Positions 1 through 12,600 are shown, numbered from the stretch's first letter. The stretch is 64,000 bases of DNA from Xiphydria camelus (GCA_963678675.1 OY783198.1:9006012-9070011), one strand, 5' to 3'. Notes: a model not told the origin generated them from the letters alone. Program-made: numbers and translations.

Positions 1-97
1 CACTGTAGCATACACGCTTCTATTCCAAAGACGTTGCGTGTACTGAAAGCATACGTACAGTATATATCCCCACCAGGTGTGTGTCACGCCTACGAGC

Positions 98-150
98 GCG
101 GGCTTGAAAATATCGGCAGTCCCGACGGGGTGCCCAAATTTTCAAGCCCG
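98..150. repeat. Short hairpin
   Basis: CGGGCTTGAAAATAT and AAATTTTCAAGCCCG are inverted about 22 bp apart. No other feature is supported in 1-1000 apart from a G run near 807. Confidence 0.6.
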
Positions 151-1002
151 ACTGTAGTAAACACAGACTATTTTACAATTTGCAGCAATTAATGTACTGT
201 TCACGTCAAATGTTTTTCCGTGTCGGAATCGTCGTATCGAGAAGCGGATCATCGACGCGATTGACTCCTAAAACGATTCGAATAACGCACCTTTCCTTCC
301 GCGAGATCGTTACTGCCCCACGCGCGTGACCCTATATTACACAGCGTATACGCGCATCGAAGGAAGTCACGCGACGGCGGTGCTTTCTCTTTCGTCGGCG
401 TCGGCGGTGTGTGCGCCGTGATTTTGCTCCGGCACTCGCAGACGCGCCGAGAACTCCTATGAATAAATACACCCCGCACCTCTTGTACTACTCTCCGCAA
501 TTCGCCGCTAAAAAGCGGGGATATTCTTTGCGTGTACGACTGATTAGCCGACTAAAATTCAACGACGATCACGGAAATCTCTCGCAGTCACGCCATGGCG
601 CGGGGAATGTAAAAATTTTTGACGATCTCGCCGGGACATCTACGCAAGAATTCGAAACAGGCCGAAGTAGCGTGACAGTCGAATGGGATCAACAACCTGT
701 ACGAAAATCAAGCTTTCACATGAATACCGTTTATAAATTTGGCATCGCCGTGAAAATTTCCTACGTTATGGGGAAAAGTGGGTCGACTTAATTTAGAGAG
801 AGAGAGGGGGGGGGGGGGTGGAATAGAGAACGGGGACTCGAGCTGGCCTCTGTCTTCCATTGGGAATCATGGTAATTGGGGGTCAACTTGAAAGTCCGGT
901 TTTACTCTCATTTCCTTGTAGCGTATGGCTCTCTATATCTCTGGAAGAACGAGATAGATTGGGAGGGGGGGGGGGGGGGGGGAGAAAAAGAGAGAAATTA
1001 CT

Positions 1003-1580
1003 CCATTGTGCAAATTGATGGAATCAAAATATTTTTATTCAATACACAATTCATTCTTAACTTACATGAAGTGAAAATTACCACTTATTATTAGTATGAC
1101 CATCTCTCACCTTAATTAATATTTCAGTTCTTTCTGGCATAGAGTCCAAAAGTTTTCCTCTGATTATCTTCCAGTTTTTCATGGTGAAATCACATTTGAA
1201 AAAAGATATTTTAATTCTATTATAATTAATACAAGCGTGTATAAATTTCAATGAAAGCTTTTATTGAAATTAACGAATCCTTCTAAATACTTATGGTCTC
1301 ATGATGAAAAACTGAAAAATAATTGCTAGAACCTATCGACTCTACTCCAGAAAGAATTGAAATATTAATTAAGGTGATGAGTGATCATACTAATAATAAA
1401 TGGTATAATTAATTTCATGCAGGGGAGACCGGGCCAAGTTGATACACGTAATTGGCCTCCCATTTCCATGGAAAGTAGCGGCAACGAGGGGCCAACTTCA
1501 AGTATCAACTTACCCCGGTCTCTCCTAAATTGGAATTGTACGAAAGAGAAATGTTTTGATTCCATTAGTTTGCACAAGGG
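1003..1580. mobile_element. Palindromic element with a nested miniature element
   Basis: GTGCAAATTGATGGAATCAA, CACTTATTATTAGTATGACC and CACCTTAATTAATATTTCAG all have inverted partners between 1340 and 1580. A second element lies at 1421-1527: GGGGAGACCGGGCCAAGTTG, then ATAC, facing GTATCAACTTACCCCGGTCT and CTCC. Confidence 0.72.
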
Positions 1581-2273
1581 CGTATCTGTACGCCGATTAG
1601 GTTAATTGAGAATAGCGATTATAAATTTGTCGAACGTATTTTCGATCAATGCACTTTACTCGCGGCTACATCCAAATCACTGCATCGTCATTTATCATTT
1701 AATTTTTCATTCAACATTTCCTTCAATTCCCTCCCCAACAAATCCCAACGACCTCTCACCCCGAACGATCTCGCATCACTTTCGCCTCTCTCACCTCATC
1801 CTCGAGAGCCCCGACAATTATTATTCGTCCACCTAACCGCCCGATACAATTCGACCCTGCACCGCTCGCGTCCGGCCGGTTTTCTACTCGATTTACTCCC
1901 GCGCGGTATTGTTGCGCCGACCGCGCAACCGGTTCCCGCCGATCTTATCGGCGCGCGGGTTCCTATATACGCGCGTATATGTATAACGAAAAGAAAAGAA
2001 AAAGCGAAAGGCGTAATTCGCGACGCTCGTCCGTACGGCGCGCGCTGAACCGCGGCGTCGAAAGGCGGCGACGACGCCGTGTGTCTGCTTTGCATGCGAA
2101 ACGCCGCCTCCTTATCTCCCGATTGAATTTCAGCGGGATCGCGCGGGAAGTTTCACCGCGCGAGTATGTTCCGTTGAGAAAGGCCCGTGGGAGGGGGGCG
2201 GTTCCCGGGGACCGTGAAAGCTCCGCGGTGCGTTCGCACCACTCGTTCGTACGTTGCATATGTAGGTACTTAC

Positions 2274-2428
2274 TGCGGATAGTGGTCCAGGGTCTCGCAG
2301 AAGGTCTGTCCGGGCTTGGCGCACCTGGGCGTGTGTCCTGGAGGCGCTGGGACGAAAGGCTCGTGGTGAGGCCGCTGGGGACATCCGTATTCCGAACAGG
2401 GCTCGCTTCGAACTCCTATCACGAACAC
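2274..2428 (-). CDS. Spatzle-like cytokine, one internal exon (partial gene)
   Basis: A 155-nt open exon between a TTCCGCAG acceptor and a GTAAGT donor. It codes VFVIGVRSEPCSEYGC, then HEPFVPAPPGHTPRCAKPGQ and TFCETLDHYPQ (the last codon is split). Proline-rich sequence followed by CAKPGQTFCE..DHYP matches the N-terminal region of Spatzle/neurotrophin-like secreted ligands of Toll receptors. From memory it looks most like the Spz5 type, but I could not check this. VFVIG could be the end of a signal peptide. The cystine-knot exons are not visible between 1 and 2273 and probably lie left of the window. The plus strand is also open here (1979-2599), which I take as antisense shadow. Confidence 0.72.
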
Positions 2429-2597
2429 CTGCGGAACGGAGGAATGAATTTCAGGCCGGGATTAACGGCTTCGCGTCTCGGCGAGAATCGCAACGCGTTT
2501 GAGGAATCTCTGATTTACGGCGATAAGAGCGACGAGGAGATTGGACGGGGCGGCGGATGCAGCCATCCGTCCCAGATAGCACAGCAAGTGAACAATT

Positions 2598-2827
2598 GAG
2601 GGCCTTGGAATAAAAGGGATCCAAGTGACTTTTCTTATACATGGACTTATAAGTGCAGATTTAGGTAGCTTATATGTGCCAATTTATTTAGCATAAAAAG
2701 GTTTCCTGCTTTGAGCTCCATCTGTCACATGCATAGATCCTGAATTTTTTAAATCCAAATAACTTTATCCTTAATTATCTCAGAACTGTAAAACAGGCAC
2801 TTGGACCTCTTTTATTCCAAAGCCCTC
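2598..2827. mobile_element. Miniature element, GAGGGCCTTGGAATAAAAG ends
   Basis: GAGGGCCTTGGAATAAAAGG and GATCCAAGTG at the left are matched inverted by CACTTGGACCTCTTTTATTC and CAAAGCCCTC at the right. 230 bp, upstream of the Spatzle-like exon. Confidence 0.78.
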
Positions 2828-3841
2828 AACTATACGTCCGTCCTACTGATATTTCGATAGAAACCAGCTTACAAAGTACTTCGCAAGTCCCAAATATCAG
2901 AATGCAGTAGCACGATACTTTGCGCCTCCTTGCCCCCCTGCGAGGTAAAATTTCTGTCTTCAGTTGCGTTTACAGTAATGAGAAAGTAGACAAATTGTAA
3001 CAGGCGAATAATGCAATTCAATAAATTCTGCTATCTATTAGACTTTTGAAAATAGAATACTTAAAAGGGACCCAAGAGTTTCTCGTTTGCGAGTCTTTTC
3101 AGTAAGTACAACGTATGGCGTGCATTTTGATTTTTATATTTTTATCCAATAAGTTGTTTACAAATAGTGCATCCACTTTGAAAATATATGTTACCAACAA
3201 CGCGCGCGCGCGAGTGAACGAAGCTATCTGGGCGCCAATACCCCGAGAGAAAAACGCGATCGCCGTCGCTCAGATATTTTTCAGTAGCGGACTACGGCGA
3301 TCGGCCGAGATAGCGATCCGATTCTAACCGATCGAACTGGGAATTATTATATATTGTTCACAGAACTGCCGATGCTATCGCATCGGGCACGGTCGCAATA
3401 CTATTATTATAAGCTCTCCGAAGGAGACGTCTTTTTAATCAATCACTAAGTAGCCCAGTACCTGTGCTCTTGTATACACACAATGGTACCTGTCTCTTTC
3501 CCGCTCACTTCCGGCATAGCTCCGTCTAAGCCCGGAGGCACGAGAAGTTAAACGGCTCGATTTATTGCGTGTCGCTATTTTTATCCGTGTCCTTTTTCTA
3601 CATCCACGAAGGACCGATCGTGGGTTGCGCGTTTATTTCATCTGATCGTATTACCACTTCGGTTCTCCCGCTCTCTCTTTCTCTCTCTCTTTCGATTTAT
3701 ATTCGTCTTCGAGCGCAGAACCATACCCAGAGAATCCTAGTTTTTGTAAAAGACGAATTTAATTCAATATATACCTGCACTGAAAATGATGTATTATAAA
3801 ACGTCTACTTTTATTTATCATAATTGTGTAATGATTTGATG

Positions 3842-4200
3842 AGAAAACAAATCGTTTTATTTCTTACGAAGTAAATTTCACTGTTGTCGCAAATAAGTAG
3901 TTGACGTCAATTCTGATATTTATTTCTCTAGGAGATGTAATAATTTAGATGATCCAATGTTTCAATGTTATATGTTTTGAGAAAAACTTGTATTTTAAAG
4001 GGAAACCAAAATGTTTATAGAACAAAATCGTTTAACCTTTTACGAAGAAGATTTCACTGTCGTTACGAATAGGTAGACAACGTCAATTTTGTTATTTATT
4101 TCCCTCTTGGATATAATAATTTAGATGATTTAATATCTCGATATTATATGTTCTGAAAATGAACTTGTATTTCTAGAGAGAAATTGAAATATTTATTTAA
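3842..4200. repeat. Two diverged tandem units of about 180 bp
   Basis: Unit 1 (3842-4019) and unit 2 (4020-4200) share AACAAATCGTTTTATTTCTT-like, GATTTCACTGTCGTTACG-like, GACGTCAATTCTGATATTTA-like and TAATAATTTAGATGAT segments in order. AT-rich, no open frame. Confidence 0.65.
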
Positions 4201-4763
4201 GAACAAAATCTTCAATGCGGATAAATATTAAGTATCTATTAATAACGTATCTAAATGATTTTAGATTATTATTTGTAAAAAGAGAAATTGTTCGCAGTCG
4301 CCGGTAATTCATTAGTAGAGGTAGACTGTCTGCTTATCATCACCGACTAACGGCTCGAATGGTGTAGGTACATACATATAGAAGTGAATGAACAGTACTC
4401 CATTCTAACGTCACGCGTACCGTTGCCAAACGTGTTTTAATTGCGAGAAGAGTTAGGTCAAGCTTTCGTTCTCGGAACGATGTTTCTTTTCATCCTTCCT
4501 TCCTGTCACGAAATAAATAATTAATCAACCACGCTCGTTCGTTTAGAAGTCTGCTCGTCAATTCGTTTTACGCTATTTCTATGTTTTGTATCGCAACGAA
4601 TATACTTTCATATTTCTGACGTTGAAATAAATAATTAATTGAACTCTCACTTTCGATAAAAAAAAAGGTAGCCAATTTTCTATTTAATTCCATTAACCAA
4701 ATACTCATTTCTCCAGAGAGAAAATTAAATCGAAATTAAACTATCAATTAAACTATTCCTTCA

Positions 4764-5039
4764 CACGGAAAAAAAATGATTTTGCAGTCTTAGCAAAATT
4801 AGGTTTTGCTGGGAACTTTTTGATACCATGACGAAAATATTATATGTGGCGACAAAAGATATTGCCAATAGTAGCAAATTTAGCTACAATCACAGTAAAA
4901 TTTTATTCGGTAAAAATATTTGCTGGGGTAGCAAATATCTTGGACATATCTTTTACTGCCACGGATAATATTTTTGTCATGATAACAAAGAAATTTTCAG
5001 CAAAATCTGTTAAAACTGCAAAACGTTTTTTTTCCGTGC
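4764..5039. mobile_element. Family-S miniature element
   Basis: CACACGGAAAAAAAATGATT and TTGCAGTCTTAGCAAAAT are mirrored by ACTGCAAAACGTTTTTTTTC and CGTGC. The interior is built of TAGCAAAT and GACATAT-like inverted pieces. It supplies most of a spurious long reading frame. Confidence 0.72.
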
Positions 5040-5614
5040 TACCTGCAGTGTTTTTTTTTTCCAAGCCCGTTGGTATTTTCGTTAAATTTTTTACATCCAC
5101 GTCCCGAAAGACGGATTACGCGGGTGGCGAGTTATTTCTCCTAAGCGCACCCTCTACCGGTCTCTTTTTTTTTCCCCCAGCGCCCGGTCGCCTACTCCCG
5201 CAGAGAGAGAGCAGAGCGCGAAACAACGACTCCGAAACGGCACCGGCCGCGATCGTCGCGTACGAGATACGCGCGTATATCTACCACGATCGCGTGTGTC
5301 GATCAGTCGTCGATTCACGTGTCACCGTCTCTCGTACGTATGTATGTAACTATCGCTCGGGCGAATCTTTTGTCTCGACTCGCCTCACCTCCGGACCACC
5401 AGGGTCACTCTCGATCGCGCGGCTCGCCGTCGAGTCCCCGCACTCGAAACCGACTCGTACGGCGCGCAGCGGAGCGAGTGAGTCAACCCGGATTTGATTC
5501 GTCGCCGCGAGAACCCACGATGTTTCCGCGGGAGGCGCGAATACTCCGGTTGTCGAGTTTTCTGGTAAATCGCGATCTCTCGGGTCGTTCGACGATTTCG
5601 AGCTGGTCATCGTA

Positions 5615-6068
5615 CACTGAGAAAAAAATTTAGTTGTTCCAACCAAATAGTTTGGGTTGAAGGTTAAGTCTCGTCAAAGTAACTATTGTGTGTTTGGTTG
5701 GACTGTATATAGTTTGAACAACTAAATCTTTTCATTTCATTCGATAAAATTCGCTTTGTTGGTAGATGGAAATCAATTCCACTTCACTGCTTTGGTAAAT
5801 CAATCCGAGTTGATTTGTTACGGTAAAAGTTTTCGTCAGACACACGGGGTGGAAGTATTGTGTTAACTAGACTAATAAACAAAATTGGCTGATTCGACTA
5901 AATTTTGAGATTATACAGGCGGTAAACTAAATATATGGTTGACTACATACCTACATGCATATTTGTACACATTTGTACCTACATACAAACTACATATTTG
6001 TTGAGTTAACTGTGTATTTATAATTGGCCGCTCGAAAGATTGTGGTTTGGACATTTTTGTTTGCAGTG
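5615..6068. mobile_element. Family-C element, copy 1
   Basis: It begins CACTGAGAAAAAAATTTAGT and continues with GTTGGACTGTATATAGTTTG, ATCAATCCGAGTTGATTTGT and CGCTCGAAAGATTGTGGTTT, all shared in order with the 45977 copy. It ends TTTGTTTGCAGTG. Confidence 0.7.
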
Positions 6069-7436
6069 TATTCGGAAAATCTCAAGGGAGAAATTTGGTC
6101 ATGTCCCACAAATCCGTTCGATTACGAGAGCGCGATTTAATGATTTGGCTTGCAGGAGAGTTTGCTGCTTTAAATCTCGATTTTATTAGCTCAATTATGA
6201 CGACAGTGACGAACGGTATGATGTAAGAACGAGCATCTATTCCATACATGGACGTTCATTAGGGAATGACCTACTTTATCGGTTCGAGTTTTTGAATAAA
6301 TTGCTTTTGAAGTTGATCGCGGTCGAGTCTGGAACACGACTGCGTGTGTGTAACTCAATATAGACGAAGTGAATCTTTCTGATAATAATGGATTCGGTGA
6401 TATATAAGAAATATGAAAGAACTTTACTCGCGAGGACGAATGTATGCTAGTGTGTAAAATGAAACTAGAGGATCAAATCCTGCAGTCGGACGAATACCTT
6501 GACCTAACTATTCCTAGAATTAAATCAGTGACTGTAGGTATGCCGTTAGAGCCAAGTACTGCAGCTCGTTCACTTGTATACCAACAGCATGACGCTCGCG
6601 CCATTCGCCATAGTACAGATATATACGGAATTTTGTACAACGTAAATCTTGTAGCAATATAGCTGTGATATTGGCGCAAGATTTCAATTAGAGACGTCAA
6701 ATATTGATCTATATCGACGTATCGTACTAGTTGAAAAAATAAGTTGCTCTTTACTAACGTATAATTGCCTGAAAAAGTCATTCAAGGGGAATGTAAAATC
6801 CTACATTTTTACCTGAACAATTTTATTGCGTCATTTATCGTATTTTCTTAGTAACGAATAACATGGGAATTCCCGTTATCAGGTCACGGTCATTAAATTA
6901 AAACGATCATTACGACTAATTACTCAGCAGCTGTTCATTTAGGTATTCAAGTTTTTCCATCGCTTCAACTAGAATGCAGAAGTCCGTATAATTTGATCTC
7001 TATATAATTTGAAAAATTAAAAAATCGCGTATGTTCCCCATTAGATAACAATTCGCTTTAAATAACCTCGTGAGGTTTCTGGTTTCTGTGGTATAAACAT
7101 TACACGTTTCCGAGTTGGTCTAGGTGAACCACCGAACTATAAAATAGACTAGTTACATTTACCATACAACTGCTATACCTCTTCATAACGTATACTTGTT
7201 CCTATTAACATGATTTAGTTAATCAAACCGAATTACACGGCCTCGGTTCGTTTAACACGGCAATAAAACTTTTTCTTTTCAATTTTTTCTTTACACGCAT
7301 TACGATTTAAAGACACGTTCTCTATACATATACGCGAGAATCATCTATATATTGCATTATTTTTTATAACACATATGTATTTCAATCCAAGCTTTCTTTC
7401 TCTCGCAGCGTCTGCACGTATTCTTCTTCAAGCACA

Positions 7437-8167
7437 TACTGAGAAAAATAACTTGGTCAATTTAATAAAAATCCCGGAGATGATGATCAAACCATTTGAT
7501 GAAATATGGATCCCTCGTCTGTTTCGTTGAACTGATCACTTTTTGGTTTGAATAACTAAGCGTTTGGTTGGAAGAACTTGATATTTAGTTGGAATAACTT
7601 GATATTCGGTTCAACTGACCACTATTTTAGTTAGAATAACTAAATGCATTTAACTAGATGCATTTTATCATTGTAACCCAATTATTTGTCTCAGTGCACT
7701 GAGAAAAATAACTTGGTTCGAATGACAAATCGCTCCTGGTTAAACGAGTCTAGTTATTTTAACCAAAATATTAGTAAGTTGAACCGAATATCAAGTTATT
7801 CTAACCACATGTCTACTTATTCTAACCACTTTGAGAAAAATAACCTGGTCAATTTAACCAAAATCCTAGAGACCATAATCAAACCAGTTGGTGAAATATG
7901 GATCCTCCATCATCTGTTTGATTAAATTGACCAATTTTTGGTTAGAATAACTTGATATTTCAACTGACCAGTATTTTGATTAGAATAACTAAACTCGTTT
8001 AACCAGATGCGTTCTATCATTTTAACCCCGTTATTTCTCTCACCGCAACTAAATGGTCAGTCCAACCAAACACACACACACAAATGGAGGATCCATATTT
8101 CACCAAAGGTTTTCGATTGTAGCCTCCAGGATTTTGATTAAACTGACCAGATTATTTTTCGCAGTGC
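7437..8167. mobile_element. Family-B miniature elements: one full copy next to a copy split by a third
   Basis: Family B is about 240-270 bp with ends CACTGAGAAAAATAACTT / TATTTTTCTCAGTG and an interior full of TTCTAACCAAAT-type repeats and GGAGGATCCATATTTCACC. One copy runs 7437-7696. The next starts at 7697, is interrupted near 7831 by another copy, and resumes at 8047-8167. A (CA)n run lies at 8070-8085. Confidence 0.75.
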
Positions 8168-8179
8168 ACGCAGTTCTGA

Positions 8180-9800
8180 TCACACACAGTCGACCTGCGT
8201 TCGCCACGTGCAATTTTCGCGGATGCAACCCCCCCTCCCTCAGAGCATCCCACCGCCGCGGGAATTCTAAATTTAAACCGAGTCGACGAACGCGCGTGCG
8301 AGCCGCGTCAGAAAAACAGGAATGTTGACGCAGGCTCGTCACGTTCCCCTCGTCGTCCAGGGCGGATAGGCCTCGGTGTCGTCGTCCGGTATATCGGACT
8401 TTCACACGGCGCGCGCGAGCCGCCGTCACGAGTCACCGGATCGTTATTTCCCCAAAAAGTCCCACCACTCTGCCGCGATCGCGCGGCGATTTCGAAAACC
8501 CGCGGCCCGTTTGACATTTTCCCGGACTTCCCGGGCTGTTAAGCGCCGCCCGGCCGATCGTTCGCCAGTCATCGAGGTCCGCCTGTGCGACGGGGCGAGA
8601 CAATTCCAGCGGAAGGCGCGCGAACCGATTTTACGTTATCCGCGCCCGCGCGTTTTCGTCCCGCGGCCGAATCGCCGCGATACCTGCAGCGGCGAGCCCG
8701 CGTCGATCCGTCATCGCCGCGATTACATAACGCGACGTGCACGCGGACGCGTGTAGCACTGCCGTTCACTTCGCTACAGCCGCGCGGAGAGTTCAAGACC
8801 ACGATTGTCAAAGGAGCGCGATTCTGCCGGGCGATAGCGCGTCACGGCGACGCGGACGATTCGAGCGTTTAACCGCGACCGGGGAATATGTCATTCTTCC
8901 TCGGATTCCAATGCCACGGAGCGCCGAGGACGGCAGCAACCGGTCTCTCGTTTGACTCGTCGCGCCGCTTGTCCACGGTCTCAGCCTCGTGCGCGCTCGC
9001 ACGCTTGCACTCTCGTTTGCCGCGTACTATGCTCGCCGATCGATCGGTCGATCGCGACGACGAAGACGCGGCAAATAAAAAGAGCGCGGTCCCTGTACAC
9101 AGCGGCGATCGATACACACACCGCGCCCCCTTTTCTCGCCGGCGAGAGGAAGGGAGAAGGCAAGCAACGCGCTTCGCTATACATACTGGATTCTCTCCGG
9201 CACACTTACCGCGACGAATAAATTAAGTGGCAGTCTCATCTTGGGGTCAGTCAATGATTATCTTCCTCGTCGAATCACCGCTCGCGCGAAACGAATTTGC
9301 GAGCACACTTTGTCGAGCGGTCTCCACTGCTCGGGAGCGGGGGGGGGGGGGGGGGCGGTCACTTATAGTCGGGCGAAAACCACTGCGGCGTTCTTCCGGA
9401 TGCAGAGGTGAAAGTCCTGGTTGCCGTTCTCCAGGGGCCGGATTATCCTCGAGAGAGAGAGAGAGAGAGTCGCTCCTTCGTGACTGTCGATTCGTGTCTT
9501 TGGGAGTGATACAGTTGACGAAGGAGGTGCGGGAAAGCGACGGCCGGGCGAACACACGACGGAACGATGCGCGGCGCTCGCGATCAGGTGATTGGCATCG
9601 CACGGTACGACCGAGGCTCCAGCCGAGCGGCACTGGTTAACTGGTTGCGTCGAGTCTTTCGCGGGCACACGTGCCGAGTGTCAGAAGTGCGTTCGCGGGT
9701 TGCGCCTCATATATACCTATGTTGCCACGTCCGGGGTCCGTCGCGGTGTGCCCCAGATGATTCCACCCGTGTAGCGTATAAAACCTCAACCGTGCACAAC
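8180..9800. other. CpG-rich block, unassigned
   Basis: High CpG density, few stop codons, overlapping open frames on both strands, none with a recognised domain. It has the look of a hymenopteran CpG-rich promoter or first-exon region and might hold the missing 5' part of the Spatzle-like gene, but I see no signal-peptide exon with a good donor. A G run lies at 9339-9356. Confidence 0.4.
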
Positions 9801-9950
9801 TTCCAATCCGACACTCAGGGTGGGGCTGACAGACGTACACTTTCACTGGCACACGCTACGGTTATGTGTACCGGTACGCGTGGTGGCCCACTCTTCCGCG
9901 AGGCGCGACGCGGCGCGGTTCGATGGCTGGTTCCTCGCTTCCTTCTTTTC

Positions 9951-10290
9951 CTTCCTCGCTTCCGTTGCTCCTTCTCTTTCATTTTTATCTCTTTCTCTTT
10001 CTTTCTTTTCTCTCTCTCTCTCTCCCTCTCTCTCTCTCTCTCTCATACTCGCACTTTTCCTCTTCCTCTCCCTCCCACACTGCTCTACTTTATTGTTTAC
10101 TTTACTGTTTGTACTTTTATCTGGACGTTTCTTTGTACACTTTTCTGCTGCATGCTCTGAGGGGACTTGTTCTCAGAGCAAATAAATTGTTTCTTCTTCT
10201 TCTTCTTCTACTTCTTCTTTTTCTTCTTCTTCTTCTTCTTCTTCTTCTTCTTCTTCTTCTTCTTCTTTTTCTTCTTTCTGCTTCTCTTTT
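9951..10290. repeat. Polypyrimidine tract: (CT)n and (TTC)n
   Basis: Long stretches of C and T on the plus strand include (TC)n at 10008-10045 and (TTC)n at 10188-10280. These give long Leu/Ser-rich and Arg-rich or Glu-rich frames on the two strands, which I treat as artefacts. The tract could form triplex structure. Confidence 0.85.
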
Positions 10291-11445
10291 GATGTACGAG
10301 TCCATTCGTTCTTCTTTCCGTCTTTCTCCTCGTTCTTCAATTTACGATCCCATCTTCTCACTCGTCCAACGGTACACGCTCCTCCCTCTTTCGTTCCTGC
10401 GCTCTCGATCTCGATGACTGTCGGTATAGATACATTCGATCGCTTACCGAGAATAAACAGCGGAAAGGTCTTCGAGCGAAGTGGCAAGGTCGGTCGTACG
10501 ATCCTTCGAGAAAAAGATGTCTCCGGTTATCGCGTGTCATTCCACTTGCGGATCGTCTCGCGGTTGATACGACGTATCGCGGGGGAGGGACGGGTGTAAT
10601 TTAAAATTTCTGTGATGTGTGTAAAGATTCTGCAGGGAGGCCAAGCTACGAGCTACCAATTGAATGGAAAACTTTAATCGTGAACAATTCGGGGATCGTT
10701 GTCCACGGGAAGGTAACATCCGAGGAAAACGTATTTTCAATAATTCATTAAAAAAACATCCACAAAAGGAAATACGTCAGCTCCAAATTATACATTATAC
10801 ATTATAAGGAAATACGCTCTAAATATAAATTAGAGTCAGTGGGGCAACGAGTACGGTTGGAAACTCTGCATCTCTTTATTTTCGGTTCGAAAGGGAACGA
10901 GTAATATCTATAAGTAGATTTCCGATAAAACCGAGTACTACAGATGCATAGTTGGTTTTTATTGGTCATTAGAAGCTCGCTCATTAACGGCGATATCAGT
11001 GGACTCGTTCCAAAACACGGATGTGGGAATATACCCCATATCCGTGTTCCAAAATCGCTTGAATCATCGATTGTCTGGGTATGCTTAACTCACAAAACCC
11101 AAGGCCCACACGGATCGTTTTTTGTCCCGTTTTATTTCTTCCCATATATTGTGTTTGCCCTCCCCCTTCCCCTCGTTTCAAATCCCTCGCCTAAAATTCA
11201 CGCCGAAGTAGAGGTGACTCGTGCGCAAATAGAATGCGTTGCTCTCTGCTTTGTGTACTGAAAAAAAAAATCTGACAATGTGTGTTGCTGCAGTGGCCGA
11301 TCGTCTTGCTAGAGCAATCGATCGCTTTATTGCAACAATATTTCTATTCAATCTAGGATTTCCCCTGGGAGAACAAAAATTAGCATGACATCGTTGTACG
11401 AGCGATAAATAGAAAATGTCGTCTCTCCTCTCCTCTTTAATTCTA

Positions 11446-11709
11446 CACCGAGAAAAATAATTAGGTTGAGATGACAAAATGCGTCCAGTCAAACACGTTT
11501 AGTTATCCCAACCAAATTACTGGTCGATTGAACCAAATGTCAAGTTATTCTAAACAAATGTGTTTTAGTTATTCCAATCGAACGTTCAGTTAGTCTAACC
11601 AAAAAGTGGTCAGTTTATCCAAACAGATGGAGAATCGATATTTCACCAAACAGTTTGGTTGTCGTCTCCAGAATTTTCATTTGATTGACTGAATTGTTTC
11701 TCTTAGTGT
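11446..11709. mobile_element. Family-B miniature element
   Basis: Full-length copy with ends CACCGAGAAAAATAATTAGG and GTTTCTCTTAGTG. The interior carries the repeated TTATTCTAACCAAA-like blocks and the ATATTTCACCAAAC segment found in the other copies. Confidence 0.75.
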
Positions 11710-11768
11710 AATTACCATCCGGAAATAACGTTACCCCGATAGAGTCATACTAGGTAAACAGTCATTCA

Positions 11769-12600
11769 TTAAACGCACCGACGACTCGAAAAGTACCTAT
11801 CATAAGACGAACGGGAGACCGGAGGCCTCCGCGTTGCAGCGCGATGACGCTCTCCCGATCGCGACAGTCGTTTCCCCCGGTCCATTACATGAAGAATTAC
11901 ACGCGAGTCTTGATCCTCTGACATTACGAACCAGTTTTCGCGCGTGGTCACGCATCGAGCGCGTTCGCCGATCGACGCGCGCGTGTGGTTATCGAAGAGC
12001 GCGTACCGTTGGGCAGGGCAGCTGCCACCTAACCGCGCCGAACGCCTCGCCTTCGTCGTCGCTCGTAAAGATCTCGACGATAGGAGCACACGGACGCGCG
12101 CGCTCGCTCGTATCACGGTCGGCGTTGCGCTCTCGACTTTATTACGGTCTTTTGCCGGTTTTACGCGTCCATTGTCGAGGTAACGTGGAGGGTTTATCCA
12201 TAGACATACGCACCGCGCTGCAACGCGCGCGGACAATTTGCAGTAAATCTCCGAGCGGAGGGACGCCGTTTGTTTTACTGTCGCGCTTTGCACTCCGTCT
12301 TCTTTGTAAAAAGTAGAGACATTATCTCCGTGCACCACGTGTTTCCATACGTGGAATGCCGCACGGCGGCGGTCGCGCGCGGTCCCACGCAAAATGTATG
12401 CGATCGAACAATTTCTTTGATTGACGTCATTCGTCAGAGTGCGTGTGCCGCGCCTCGCTATACGCGCCGAATCGCAAGATCTCCGGTGGGCGCCGAGCGT
12501 TGAACGTTCGGTGTAGCGGAAAGATTTTTCGTTATGCGGGGAGCGCGATACGCGCGTAGGTACCAGCGGAAAATACGTGCACGTATGGTGCACGACCATG
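11769..12600. other. CpG-rich block with a 276-codon minus-strand open frame, unassigned
   Basis: The minus frame 12599-11769 is Arg/Ser-rich, with no domain, signal peptide or repeat I recognise. Other frames over the same DNA are also open, so composition explains it. Left unannotated as a gene. Confidence 0.4.

Noticed and set aside
1979..2599. 206-codon plus-strand frame
   Set aside because: Antisense to the Spatzle-like exon, which has proper splice sites on the other strand.
4844..5497. 217-codon plus-strand frame
   Set aside because: Its first part is the family-S inverted-repeat element and the rest is CpG-rich DNA; no known protein.
7437..8167. Regularly spaced TTCTAACCAAA blocks as a possible CRISPR-like array
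   Set aside because: The blocks are internal repeats of family-B elements with defined ends; eukaryotic context.
9866..10417. Leu/Ser-rich plus-strand frame and Arg-rich or Glu-rich minus-strand frames
   Set aside because: Direct products of the CT and TTC repeats.
11769..12599. 276-codon minus-strand open frame
   Set aside because: Arg/Ser-rich, no domain, overlapping frames open on both strands in a CpG-rich block; composition explains it.
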